Below, in pieces: positions 1 through 12,100 of a stretch of 41,758 bases of DNA. The DNA is from Thermoplasmata archaeon. Its GTDB lineage: Archaea; Thermoplasmatota; Thermoplasmata; GCA-020350865. The position numbers were made by a program, and so were the translations under genes. The notes under the pieces were generated by a model that searched no databases, was not told where the DNA came from, and saw only the letters and a list, made by a program, of their open reading frames with translations. How positions within the stretch are numbered: the stretch's first letter is position 1; each line of letters begins with the position of its first letter. Location: positions 997,451 through 1,039,208 of the forward strand of contig CP070751.1 of NCBI GenBank assembly GCA_020348445.1, in the 5' to 3' direction.

Positions 1-1800
1 GGATCTATGAATTGGTAATCAGCTAGAAGATCCGAGTCAGCTGTAGGTTCAGAGGGTGTTACATAAGCATCTGAAACCCCTGGCTTTGAATTGACTATCG
101 TCACGTTCATATCACTGCGAATAGCTGCTCCCTCATCCAAACCATCATGGGGAATAACCTCACAGGTCCAATTCTCTGCTCTTGAAGTATGGTCAGAGGA
201 TAAATTTTTACCTCGTAGGCCTGTATCGAAATATTCAGATCCGCTCCATCTAAGCCATTTTATCACCGTATCTAAACTCTCGGAATCACCGTCATTATCA
301 TAGAATTCGTAAGAAACAGTTAAGATATCTTCTGTATCAGGATTTAAGGGAGCAATTGTTATATTGAGAACATACGGCAGAGTGTTTCCTATTGTAATAG
401 AAACAGATATGAAAGGATCCCCAAAGTCCTCACCATCTGAAGGAGTGATTATGTAATACCATATCTCACCTTTTAAAGTTAGTGATGAATCAACGATGTC
501 ACTATCGTTAAGATTCCATTGCTCCATACCATCTTTATACCATCTGATTTTGCTCCCTGAATCAGAATCTTTATCAGGATCGACAAATTGAAAATCTACC
601 TGAAGATCCGAATCTGCAGTGGGATCAGAGGGAGTAATTGAAGCACTTAAAACCTTTGGAGCCGAGTTATTGATGCTCACATTCATATGGCTACGATTAG
701 CCAGCCCCTCACTAATTCCATCATGTGGTATAACCTCACAGGTCCACATCTCGCCCTTATTCGTGTGTTCTGAGGATAAGTTCTTACCTCGAAGGCCTGT
801 GTCGAAAAATTCAGATCCGCTATATCTTAGCCATTTCACCACTGTATCTAAACTCTCCAAATCCCCATCATTGTCATAAAATTCGTAGGATACTGTTAAG
901 ACATCCTCTGTGGTGGGATCCTGTGGACTTATTGTAATGTTAAGTACATATGGCGGGGTATTGCCTATGGTAATAGATACTGACATAAAAGGAGTCCCAA
1001 AGTCCTCACCGTCAGAAGGTGTGTAGATATAATACCAGGTTTCACCTTTTAATGTCAGTGTAGAATCCACAGAGGTACTATCATTCAAATTCCACTGCTC
1101 AACAGCATTTTTATACCAACGAATGGTGCTCCCAGACTCCGAATCAAAATCCACATCCCAATATTCGTAATCCACTTCTAGATTTGAATCTGACGTGGGA
1201 TTTGTTGGTGTAATATACGCAGATAGAATCTCTGGTGCTGAATTTCCAATTGTTACATTCATGGTGCTGCGATTAACCAGTCCCTCACTAAAACCATCAT
1301 TGGGTATTACCTCACATGTCCAATTCTCGCCTTTGAATGTATGTTCAGATGATAAATTCTTGCCCCGCAAGCCTGTATCAAAAAATTCAAAGCCATTCCA
1401 TCGCAGCCATTTTACAATTGTATCCAAACTCTCACTGTCACCATCGTTATCAAAGAATTCATAATCCACCCTAAGCACATCCTCGGTTGTGGGATTTAAT
1501 GGGGAGATAGTAATGTTGAATACTGAAGGTGGTGTATTTCCTATAATAACAGGGTCTGATACTGCCGGATCTCCAAAATCGTCACCATCTGAAGGTGTGA
1601 CGACATAATACCATGTTTCACCCTTCAATGTCAGCGAGGAGTCTACAGAATCACTATCGTTCAGATTCCATTGCTCTATTCCATTCTTATACCATCTGAT
1701 CGTACTTCCTGACTCTAAATCATTGTCAAGGTCAAAATAAGTATAATTTGCGGTAATTGTTTCGTTGCTCTTGGGAGAGGTGGGGAGAATAATAACATCT
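1..1800 (-). repeat. 576-bp tandem repeat inside the giant surface gene
   Basis: Two alternating Ig-like domain types form a 192-residue module repeated in tandem. Anchor words show the exact period: a CTCACA(G/T)GTCCA block starts at 159, 735 and 1311, and a TTCCA(T/C)TGCTC block at 514, 1090 and 1666, always 576 bases apart. The copies look roughly 80% identical at DNA level. Type A carries R-W-Y-K-x-G/A-x-E-Q-W and type B carries K-W-L-R-x-x-G and G-L-R-G-K-N-L-S-S. The array continues beyond base 1, so the copy number is unknown. Confidence 0.9.
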
Positions 1801-4800
1801 GAAACCCCAGGAGCCGAGTTGTCAATTAGAACTTCGGGGGATTCTTCTGAGGCCCCTAGATTATCACCATCGTGGGGGGTCACAATACACTTCCACAGAT
1901 CTCCTTTTTTTGTGTGGCTTGAATCAAGTTCCAGTGAGTCCACACCAGAGTACACGTATCCAAAGCCATCATTTACATACCATTTATATTGAGACTGGGT
2001 TTCGTTATCGCCATCGATGTCATAGAAAGTGTAGTTTACATGAAGATTATCGGAACTTGTTGGATTTGTTTCATTTATGACTACCCCAGTTACTACAGGC
2101 GGTGTATTTTGGATGGAAACAGGTGTCGAGGTCATAGGTATACCATATGTTGTGCCGTCATGTGGTATCACCTCACAGAACCATGTCTGTCCTTTACTTG
2201 TATTGGAGCTGTTTATTTCTAACATATTATTGAAGGAGGTAATGTTGACTCCATCTATATACCAAATTATTTTTGTACTGCCTTGGGGGTCACCCTCGTC
2301 ATCTGAATACTGATATGTTAGATTCAGATCATCTGTGGTTGTGGGATATGAAGGACTTATTATTACATTGGACACCTGGGGAGGCTTATTTTGCAGCCAC
2401 ACTGAAACCAATGTAGACTGGTTCAGGTGAAGACCATTTGAACCAGCGTGATTGCCTAAATATGCATGGAACGTGTGAGGTGTGTATAATTCCTTAGAAG
2501 TCGCAAATTGTATACGTTCATGCATCCAGATCCATCCAATATATCCATTTACATCCGTGAATCCTTCAAAAATCAATGTCCCTGCAATATTCCTTATCTG
2601 GACCTCGGCATTTTGTTGGGGATTTCCGAGCCAATTATAGACCCGAACATTCACAAGCCACCATAATGAAATACTGGAGGATAGATCCAACGTTATCTTC
2701 AGCTGATTAAATGTGGTGTTGTATGAAGTCACATCTGCATCTATGAGGTTAAAATTATAATTGGTTGCATTCAATGAACAATTGTCAACTATAAAATTTT
2801 CGCATGTGTTTATGGATATGGCTGTAACTGTACCCGAGTAAATCCTGGATTTGATGAGCTCTATGAATGTTGGATTTGAAGTGCAGGAAATCCCGGTGGT
2901 ACAATCTTCTATGGTGATATCTGTTAATGGAAGGTTATTTCCTCCGCTAACCTGAATACCTGTCCCACAGGATTTAATGGTAATATTTGTTATTTGAACA
3001 TTGTTACAATTTTCCAGGTGTATTCCAGAAGATGAAGAATTTTCTATGATAATATCAGAGATCGTGTTATCATTTGAATTTTCCAAATAATATCCTTCGT
3101 TCGCCCAATTTGATGTGCCTTTCGAAATAATGGAGGAATGAACCCAAAATAGATAATAATCGTATTGCGAAGTATTGTTGAAGTCGTTCTCCAATATCGT
3201 GTTCCATATGGTGAAACCGATGGAAACACCCCTTTTTAGATCATCGAAATAGTTGTTGGAGATATTGTTATTGTTACCAGCCTCCCAGATATGAACTCCA
3301 TATTCTCCACCTGTAAAATTGTTCTTGAATATCTTATTGGCCTGACAGCCACCCTCAAATAAAACCAGTCCCGCCTGAATGGACGACGGATTTATGATAT
3401 CGTTTTCGTAAATCGAATTAGTTTCCGAGTTCAATATGTAAATTGGGAATGCCTGATGATCAGTGAATGTATTATCACTCAGAATGTTGTCATCTGAATT
3501 ATTTAGATAAATTCCAAAAGTATTTGAAGAAAAAGTATTGCCAGAAATATCACAATTTCTGGTTCCATCTACCAATATGGACACGAAGTTATTTGAGAAA
3601 TCATTATTTTTCACTGTTATATCTGCAGAAGGATCGGAAATATACAAGCCTCTGAACCAGGGTTCACCAGCTGTCATTACCTGAGGTGCGTGAATCTCAA
3701 AATCCCAGGTACCGTATGCCAAACCCTCATCAGAGCCGCACTTTTCTAGCTTGCTGTTTTTCATCACGAATTCTGACCCATTCATAATAAAATAATATGA
3801 TTCGTTAATCGTAAAAATATAAGATCGATCGCCTGTTGTCAGTGGATTGTCGTCATTATCTAAAATCCAAAACTTACCATTTGGTTGTACCTTGATACCA
3901 TAAAAATCCGTAAAGGTACAATTAAATTCAATCTCAACACTCTTTAAGGTTAGGTTACCTGTTGAAAGAATAATGAGCGAACCATTCATTTGGGTTGATA
4001 AATCCGATATTTCTAGGGTATCATTCACCACCCAGTCTCCACATTGGGCAACATTTGATGGCTGGCTTTCCTGGAGTGCCTGATCTACGCATGTGATATA
4101 ATATCGATATGTGGCCCAGTCTGATGCTGCGTGAAAATCGGTCCAATTTGTCCAAAGCTCTTTTCCAGGGGATGTAGATGAATCGTACACAAGCAGCCAT
4201 CCAGATCCTGTCTGATTTCTGTAAACCAAATAATGATCAGCATCGCTTGATACGCAAGGTTCCCAATTCAAATCCACGTTTGTTTTGTTGCTTATGGCAG
4301 TTAATCCCCCCGGCGGGACTGGCGGAAGGTCAACTTTAAAGTTAACATTAACGGTTTGGGAGACATTCATGATAGGCTCGATTTCTCCATACGCCGTGTG
4401 TACATCCAAGGTGGCAGTTATATTGTACGGATCATAAGATATGTTTTCGGTTTTAGTTATTGTCTGATTATTTACCACAATAAATCGTACCTGGCCATCT
4501 TCATCAGATTCACCCTCAAATACAATTTCATCAGTGTTGTTTTTTACCACTATATATGCACCAGGAACCCAACTGTTTATATCAGTGACATTGAGATGAA
4601 GATAATTTAGAATTACGAGTTCACAAGCTTCATAGGTGATATTCACCTTTGATGGGTCGAATGTACAATTCAGGACCTCAAGAACTGTATCTCCTGGGCC
4701 AACAGTATCACGTAAATAAAAATCATAGTTCGTGGCATTGATGGTGTTGTTGGAAAAATTAGAGTAGTCGCCGCCATCTACATCATTTATGTATACACCA

Positions 4801-6035
4801 TTATATCTGCATAAGGATATTGTGTTGTTAACGAAGTTATAGTATCTGAGTTGCCTTAGCTCCAACCCTACAGAATTATTGATTAGAACATTATCCTTGA
4901 AAATATAAGTATCATCCTCATCACCATATTGTAAGAAAATGCCATATCCATCGTTATTCGATATGTTGTTGTTGGCAAACTTGTTGTTATTGGAGGTTCC
5001 CGACATACTAAATCGAAGTCCACTATCATCATTATCTGATATTGTATTGTTATGAAAATCCATATTCGAGGATCCATAGATATACAACGAGGAGAAACTG
5101 CCCGACTTAACATTAGTAATTCTGTTATGATGGAATTGAATGTAATGACAATCGATCATTTCTACATTTTCGCACCAACCGGTTCCAGCATTGTATTCGA
5201 TAGTATTGTTGTAGATTTCCGAATAGTCAACCCGAAGATACAATCCATGTTTATCCGATGTTGGCGGATTGGTAAACACATTGGAATTATTGTGAATATA
5301 ATTATTAAAAATCGTATTATATTGGCCCCATGCATGCATTCCATAATCATTATGGTGAACAACATTGTTGTACACTTTGACATAATCACCGTAGGCATAG
5401 TTGATGCCATATTGGTCGCAGTATCTGAATTCGTTGTAACCTATGGTGTGGAAATCATCATGAGTCGAGTAAAAACCATACAAACAATTTTCGATTGTAC
5501 AATTCTGGATATTTACACTGTTTGTATCAATAAAAAGCCCTAAATTATTACCTCCTCCTTTATAGCCCATCTCTCGAATTATTGAGTTCTCAATTGATAG
5601 GGAGGCACCCGAATAGACTTTGATCGCGGTTCGAAAATCTAAAGAGGACCTATCATCCACATCGAAGGGGCTGTCTGTAATGTTTGAGTAATCGCTTGTA
5701 GTGGCAGGATCGCCATCCAAATCAGAAATGTCAAGAGAGCCCCACACATCTATGGTGAATGTACCATTTTCTGTTGAACAATTCATGGCCAGTGTCACAT
5801 TTCTTAAGGTCAACGATGCACCCGAGTTAATTGTCAGATTACCTGATAATACTATTATCTCATTTGTATAGCTCTCGCTACCATTTACATACCAGTCTCC
5901 ATCGATATACTGCAGTCCATCAACTCCATCGTCAGGTGTGCCTGCCTCTACAGTTGAATTGTTCAGTGGTAAGACTATCTGTAATATGCCCAAAACTAGC
6001 GTTGTCACTACGAGTAAATCTATCGGTTTTCTCAT
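1..6035 (-). CDS. Giant surface protein, beta-helix plus Ig-like repeats (3' end outside window)
   Basis: The frame is open for about 2011 codons from ATG at 6035 to the left edge, so the C-terminus is missing. The start has GAGGTGA five bases upstream, exactly as in the paralogue at 13032. Order of parts: signal peptide (MRKPIDLLVV..., about 1-32); a mature N-terminus with TPDDGVDGLQYIDGDW; a right-handed beta-helix region rich in N-N-x-I/Y-x-N-N turns (about 70-500); an FN3-like segment (about 570-670); a second beta-helix region (about 675-1110); a small CNA-B/regulatory-like beta domain (about 1125-1170); then at least eight Ig-like domains of about 96 residues from about 1215. Many N-glycosylation sequons (N-x-S/T) fit an exported protein. 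By analogy with the paralogue, a membrane anchor is expected past the window edge. The role is probably cell-surface structure or adhesion; this is inference. Confidence 0.85.
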   Translation of the reverse strand, partial: MRKPIDLLVVTTLVLGILQIVLPLNNSTVEAGTPDDGVDGLQYIDGDWYVNGSESYTNEIIVLSGNLTINSGASLTLRNVTLAMNCSTENGTFTIDVWGSLDISDLDGDPATTSDYSNITDSPFDVDDRSSLDFRTAIKVYSGASLSIENSIIREMGYKGGGNNLGLFIDTNSVNIQNCTIENCLYGFYSTHDDFHTIGYNEFRYCDQYGINYAYGDYVKVYNNVVHHNDYGMHAWGQYNTIFNNYIHNNSNVFTNPPTSDKHGLYLRVDYSEIYNNTIEYNAGTGWCENVEMIDCHYIQFHHNRITNVKSGSFSSLYIYGSSNMDFHNNTISDNDDSGLRFSMSGTSNNNKFANNNISNNDGYGIFLQYGDEDDTYIFKDNVLINNSVGLELRQLRYYNFVNNTISLCRYNGVYINDVDGGDYSNFSNNTINATNYDFYLRDTVGPGDTVLEVLNCTFDPSKVNITYEACELVILNYLHLNVTDINSWVPGAYIVVKNNTDEIVFEGESDEDGQVRFIVVNNQTITKTENISYDPYNITATLDVHTAYGEIEPIMNVSQTVNVNFKVDLPPVPPGGLTAISNKTNVDLNWEPCVSSDADHYLVYRNQTGSGWLLVYDSSTSPGKELWTNWTDFHAASDWATYRYYITCVDQALQESQPSNVAQCGDWVVNDTLEISDLSTQMNGSLIILSTGNLTLKSVEIEFNCTFTDFYGIKVQPNGKFWILDNDDNPLTTGDRSYIFTINESYYFIMNGSEFVMKNSKLEKCGSDEGLAYGTWDFEIHAPQVMTAGEPWFRGLYISDPSADITVKNNDFSNNFVSILVDGTRNCDISGNTFSSNTFGIYLNNSDDNILSDNTFTDHQAFPIYILNSETNSIYENDIINPSSIQAGLVLFEGGCQANKIFKNNFTGGEYGVHIWEAGNNNNISNNYFDDLKRGVSIGFTIWNTILENDFNNTSQYDYYLFWVHSSIISKGTSNWANEGYYLENSNDNTISDIIIENSSSSGIHLENCNNVQITNITIKSCGTGIQVSGGNNLPLTDITIEDCTTGISCTSNPTFIELIKSRIYSGTVTAISINTCENFIVDNCSLNATNYNFNLIDADVTSYNTTFNQLKITLDLSSSISLWWLVNVRVYNWLGNPQQNAEVQIRNIAGTLIFEGFTDVNGYIGWIWMHERIQFATSKELYTPHTFHAYLGNHAGSNGLHLNQSTLVSVWLQNKPPQVSNVIISPSYPTTTDDLNLTYQYSDDEGDPQGSTKIIWYIDGVNITSFNNMLEINSSNTSKGQTWFCEVIPHDGTTYGIPMTSTPVSIQNTPPVVTGVVINETNPTSSDNLHVNYTFYDIDGDNETQSQYKWYVNDGFGYVYSGVDSLELDSSHTKKGDLWKCIVTPHDGDNLGASEESPEVLIDNSAPGVSDVIILPTSPKSNETITANYTYFDLDNDLESGSTIRWYKNGIEQWNLNDSDSVDSSLTLKGETWYYVVTPSDGDDFGDPAVSDPVIIGNTPPSVFNITISPLNPTTEDVLRVDYEFFDNDGDSESLDTIVKWLRWNGFEFFDTGLRGKNLSSEHTFKGENWTCEVIPNDGFSEGLVNRSTMNVTIGNSAPEILSAYITPTNPTSDSNLEVDYEYWDVDFDSESGSTIRWYKNAVEQWNLNDSTSVDSTLTLKGETWYYIYTPSDGEDFGTPFMSVSITIGNTPPYVLNITISPQDPTTEDVLTVSYEFYDNDGDLESLDTVVKWLRYSGSEFFDTGLRGKNLSSEHTNKGEMWTCEVIPHDGISEGLANRSHMNVSINNSAPKVLSASITPSDPTADSDLQVDFQFVDPDKDSDSGSKIRWYKDGMEQWNLNDSDIVDSSLTLKGEIWYYIITPSDGEDFGDPFISVSITIGNTLPYVLNITIAPLNPDTEDILTVSYEFYDNDGDSESLDTVIKWLRWSGSEYFDTGLRGKNLSSDHTSRAENWTCEVIPHDGLDEGAAIRSDMNVTIVNSKPGVSDAYVTPSEPTADSDLLADYQFID

Positions 6036-6150
6036 ATAACTCACCTCATTTTACACTGGTCTCTATTACCCCCCTATACAGTTTGATCTTTGATATTACC
6101 AGGATAGATGTCAAGTATATATTATCTTTTGTTATAACCCAGTTTTTTTC
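6036..6150 (-). promoter_or_regulatory. Probable promoter of the downstream giant gene
   Basis: The 115-base gap between the two giant genes contains, on the minus strand, the AT-rich stretch AATATATAC at about 6112-6120, some 80 bases before the start at 6035, and the GAGGTGA ribosome site at 6047-6041. I see no clear terminator for the upstream gene: only a run of A follows its stop on the coding strand. The genes could be transcribed separately or with read-through. Confidence 0.4.
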
Positions 6151-9100
6151 TCACTCGTCATCGATATTTTCCTTTTCCCTAGATTCATCAGATTTATCGC
6201 CTATTTCTTCGTCAATTTCGTATTTTTCGGGTTTTATCTCAGGAGCCGGCCTTTCATTATGAATATTGCCTTTATCTTCAACCTCCCAATCACCAATCAT
6301 CCTGGATAATTCCTTCCGTTGAGTAGCTGTAAGTGATGAGGTCTGTGATATCGTCATGACAAAACCCTCGTATTCTTCCCTGGATATTCTACCGTCAGCA
6401 AGCATTTCATCCAGTTCCCTTGTCACTCCCTCAGGTAATTCCTCGAACTTATGGGCAACTGCAGCCCTTCGAATCTCCCCGCGCTTGCTTACCATGATCT
6501 CTTCAAGCATTAAAAAGTGCAGATCTTCAATATTACCTTGCTTGAATTCATCATTTATTCTAGCATCTAGCTCGTTTAGTTTATTCTCGTACTCGACAGG
6601 GTCCTCGCCCTTTCCCTCAGAGATTTCATCGATTTCTGCCATATATTTCTTAAGAGCGCCCTTTTTCTTCCTTATCTTGCTGTAACCGATAAAGGCAAGA
6701 AGACCGGTACCGGCAATTACAAGAATCTCAAGTATTATGCTCCACTGGTCCCAATTTAATCCAAGAATCAGCTCCTCACCAACATCTGCGACACTTAGGT
6801 TCCAGCCATACTCCGTTTCGTCAGTGCCATCACTGACCACTGCTGTTACTTTATGTTTTCCTGCAGCCGAGTAATCTGCAAAATATGTATACGAGCTACC
6901 ACCTGTCTGCACCACCACATCATCGAAGTACCACGTTATTTCAAGGGTATCTTCGGCATCCGGATCGCTTTCGTCTATCATGAATTTTAAAGATGTGTCT
7001 TCTTTCATTTTTGGAGATTTTGAAATGGGCTCTTTGACCTCGATTTGCGGTAGCAGATTAACATTGTTTACCACTATAGTCCATTCGAAATACAGCGTAA
7101 CCGACCTCTCACCCAAATCCTGAACCGATAGATTTAATGTGTATGTTCCCGCACTTTCATAATCGGTTTCGAACAGATAGGCTTCATCATCGCTTACAGT
7201 TTGTTTACCCAGTTTCCATTTGAATAATAGAAAATCACCGTCCGGATCTTCCACATCAACATAAAATTCCCATGATTCTGTCTCATTGAGGGTTATTTGA
7301 CCCTGCCCGGGGGAAATCGTATTTACCTGAGGTTCTGAATTTTCTATAACCACATGATATGAAGAAATGAGCTCACTATAATCCTCACCGTCAAATACGA
7401 TCAAGGTGTAAGACCACAGATCACCTTTTTGTGTGGCTGAAGATTCCACTACAAGGCCATCAATGTCCTGTAAAAGACCACTTTTATACCACTTGATCTC
7501 AGGGTCTTGTTCGGTATCTCCATCTTCATCAAAAAATGTGTAGTAAGCAGTAAGGTCGTTATCGCCTAGCGGAGGGCTGGGTGATATTGACAAATCCACT
7601 GCAGTTGGCGGGCTGTTTTGTATCGTGATTTCTGGGGATTGTATTGGGTCTCCAAAATCAAATCCATCCTTTGGTTGCACAATGAAGTACCAAACCTGGT
7701 CCTTTTGGGTTTCATCAGATGGGACAGTCAAAGCATTGGCGAGGGTGGTCATTTGAACGCCATCACGGTACCACATAATCGTAGTACCATCCTCAGAATC
7801 GCTATCCAGATCAGAATATTCATAATTTGCCACGAGGTCATACTGGGTTGTGGGCTCAGACGGGCTGATGTACACATCTGAAGCTATCGGAGGAGAGTTT
7901 AATATGGTCACCTCGAGACTGGAGTTAACATTACTTCCATAATCCAAACTATCGTGCGGTGTGACCACGCATTTCCACTCCTCGCCTTTAGTAGTGAATG
8001 ATGAAGATAGGATCTTTCCCTGATGACCAGTATAAGTAAATTCAAGGTCCCCCACCCTCTTTCTGTACCATTTGATTATTGTATCTATGCTCTCATCGTC
8101 GTCGTCTTCGTCATAATAGTCGTATTCAACAGTGAGCTCATCTGTAGTATCGGGATTTTGGGGATTTATAATCACATTGGATACTGATGGGGGAGTATTC
8201 CCAATAATTATGGATTCAGATTGAACTTGAATCCCAAGATCCTCTCCATCGCTGGGAGTTATGATATAGTACCATTTTTCTCCCTGTCGTGTCTTTTCTG
8301 GGGCAACAGAAGCACTACCATACAAATCTATCTGCTCCAGACCATCTTTATACCATCTGATTTCACTTCCCGATTCTGGATCATCGTCCAGGTCAAAATA
8401 AATATAATTTACCTGGAGTGTCTCATTACTAACAGGGGACTCAGGTATTACTATGACTTCTGAAACCTCAGGTGCCGTGTTGGTTATATTAACTGTAGGT
8501 GATAATTTAGGTTCACCGTAATCATCGCCATCTCCTGGAGATACCAAACATCTCCATTTATCACCCTTTTTGGTATAAATAGAACTTAATTCCATTGAAT
8601 CCACACCAGAGTATACCCAGCCAGAGCCATTATTCACCATCCATTTGCGTAATGACCAGGTTTCAGGATCATCGTCGATATCAAAATAAGTATAACTTAC
8701 ATGGAGATTATCAGAACTTCTCGGATTGGTTTCATCTATTAATACATTCGATGCAACCGGAGGTGTGTTTTGAATCGTAACAGGTATGGAGATCATGGGA
8801 ACGCCATATACTGTACCATCATGGGGGATGACCTCGCAGAACCAAGTCTGGCCTTTTTGGGTATATACACTGTCTATGATCATCCAATTGTTAAATGAAG
8901 AATAATGAATTCCGTCTATATACCATAAAATCATCGTGGTTCCTTCAGGATCATTTTCAGAATCTGTATACATATATGATAAATTCAGATTGGATACAGT
9001 TGTTGGATATGTCGGGCTTATTATCACGTTTGATGCAGTGGGTGCTGTGTTCTCCAAATATACGGTTATTACACCGGATTGATTCAGCATCAAATCCAAT

Positions 9101-12100
9101 GAACCAGAATGATTGCCGTAGTTGGCAAAGATGAAATGTGGATTCGAGGTTTCATTAGAGAATATATATTGTGTACGCTCGTGTAGCAATATCCATTTTG
9201 CATATCCCTGAGAATCTGTGTACCCGCTGAACATGATTGTTCCAAATACCTTTCTTACTTTAACCTCGGCATTTGATACGGGATTATCGATCCAGTCAAG
9301 AACTTTTACATGAATGTACCAATTAAGCGAAATACTGGAAGAATTATCCATTACTATTTTTGTTTGATAATATGTTGTGTTGATCAATATTATGGATGTT
9401 AATGTGAGATTGAAGTCTAATAGTGAAGAAGCGAAAGTGCAATTCTCGAATAAAACATTGTTACATCCCTCTCCAATGAATCCTTGTTCTATACCGATTT
9501 CAGCTGTAACATCCTGGAATATAACATTCTCTGAACCCCAAACAGTATAAATTCCAAAATTGCAATCTTCTATTGTAATATCGCTTGCAGTTAAGATACT
9601 TCCACCAGCAAATGCTAATCCACCGAAGCCACAATTATAGATAGAGGCTTTTTCAATTCTTAATTTATAACAGTAAAAACCAACGAAACCCGCCATTAAT
9701 GCATTATCAATAACAATATTTGAAAGAGTTATATTTCCTGAATTTGTGATATAACTGCCAAAAAAGCTATCTGTAATTGTCCCACCTTGGATGCTTGTTG
9801 AATCTGATTGATATATTAAATAACCTATGTATGAGTTATAAAAGTAATTATCCAATAGGATATTTCCACTGGAACCGTAAATATATATCCCGCCGTCATC
9901 CTGGTATGTTTGGTCGTATAAATTATTACCTGAGATGTTGTTATCAACACCTCCATCATAAATGGCAATCCCATAGTCACCCCACGATACTTCGTTGTTG
10001 AATATTTTATTATCATTACAGTTGCTTCCATAAATAACAATACCTGCTGCAACTGTGGGTCTGCTTCCCATAATTGGGTCAATGAACACATTATTGGAGT
10101 TAATGTGATTACTTATTGAATCAAATAAATAGATAGAATATGCAAAGGTTAAGTTAAATGTGTTTTGGTAAATATCATTATCGTATGCTTCATAAAGGTA
10201 TATACCGAATTTATTTTCGAAGAAGGTGTTGTTTCGTATAATGCAATTTTGAGCCCCATAAGGTAATATCGACACGAAATTGTTTGTGAAATTATTATTT
10301 TCGATTAGTACATTCGTAGCAACGCTTGAAATATACAAACCCCTAGTTTTTGGATCACCTTCGGTGATTACGTCCGGAGCCCATTTTTCAATGGCCCATT
10401 TCGGATATTCCAGTCCTTTTTCAGAGCCACAGGATAACACCTTGCTGTTTCTCATCTCGAATCTTGCGCCCTCCACAACGAAGTGAAAACCTACATCATA
10501 TCTAAATGATGTGATATTTGACTGGTCATCGATAGTCTGGGGATCATCATCCATATCCAAGATATAAAGCTCTCCACCAGGTTTTACTTTTATTCCAAAT
10601 TCACCCATATTACTGCAGTTGAATACCATATGAACCTTACTTAAAGTCACATTTCCATTGGATAGGACAATAAATGACCCATTGAGTTCTATTGAAAAAT
10701 CTGAGTACGATCTTGTATCGTTTATGGCCCAATCGCCGCATTTTGCTACATTCGAAAAATCACTTAACTGAAGGCCCAAATCCATTGCTAGAACTTTGTA
10801 CTTATAAAGGGTCCAATCCGAAGCTGCCATAAGATCTGTCCACTCGTTTGCCAAGGGGTCAGCATCCCCAATTGTATCATGGAATAATACCCAGTCCACG
10901 ACCGTTCCATTTCTATAAATCAGATAGTTACGAAGATCTGGGGAATGACAAGGAGTCCAGGTCAGGTGAACATCAATGTCCTTACTTACTGCAACTAGAT
11001 TCGTAGGTGTTTCTGGTCTGAGATCTGTTGTAAAATGCACGTTCACCGTCTGGGATACATCCATTATCGGTTCGATTTCACCCCAGGCCGTATCTCCATC
11101 TGATGTTGCAGTGATGTTGTAAGGATCATAGTACTTTATTTGATCGGGACTCGCTGGAGGTTTATATCTTGTTTGATTTACCAGTACTATGTATCGCAAT
11201 TGACCATTTTCATCTGTTCTTCCCATATAAGCTGTACTCCCATAGGCATCTTTTATTCTTATGGTGACATTTGGTGCAGCTCCTTGTACATCTGTTACAT
11301 CAAGATGGAGATAGTTTTGAAATACTATCGTTGGGCTACCAGGTGTATTTAAATATGTATCTTCTGGATCGCAGGTACAGTTCGTAACCACAAAATTTGT
11401 ATCAAAATAATCACCCACTGTGTCCGTTACAAAAAAATCAAAAGGTTCAGCATAAATCGTGTTGTCTATAAAGTCTCCATTCTCAACATCATTTATCCAG
11501 ACACCTGATCCAATGGTGGAACTTATGACGTTATCTGTGATTGAATATGCTCGAATAGTTGCCAAATACAATCCATAATCATCATTCTGATAGAAATCGT
11601 TATTCTTTACCTCGATATAATTGACAAAATCTGGTGAATTATTACCAAAAAACATCAAACCCACACCACTGTTAAAAGAAATATTATTATCGTAAAAGAA
11701 ATTGTTGGTTTTGTCATCATTTAAATCGCATCTGATCGCTGCTGATAGAATTGAACCATCGTTATGTGTTACTGTGTTGTTGTGAAAAGTGATATCATTA
11801 CTTCTATCAATAAAAACGGAGTAATAGCTGTTTGTATCGAGTTTTTGCATCGTATTGCCAAATATCGTTATATTATCGCAAAAATCTATATTCAGGTTAT
11901 GCGAGTAAAACTCCAAACCACCATTATATACCAATGTATTATCAAACACTTGCGAGTCCCTGCTATCACCAACCTCAATACCATGATCTGTGTTATTATG
12001 AACCTCATTATTGTAGATACTTGAATTGTAGATTCGCCAAGCTCTTATTCCTTCATAGTAATTATTGTAAATCGTATTATCATAGATTGTGAAATTATCC

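Noticed and set aside
1..1800. Regular DNA repeats that might suggest a CRISPR or satellite array
   Set aside because: The period is 576 bases, the copies stay in one open reading frame and encode Ig-like domains; there are no short identical repeats with unique spacers.
5052..5543. A 163-codon plus-strand frame inside the giant gene
   Set aside because: It is antisense to the beta-helix region, where N/I-rich repeats create long shadow frames.
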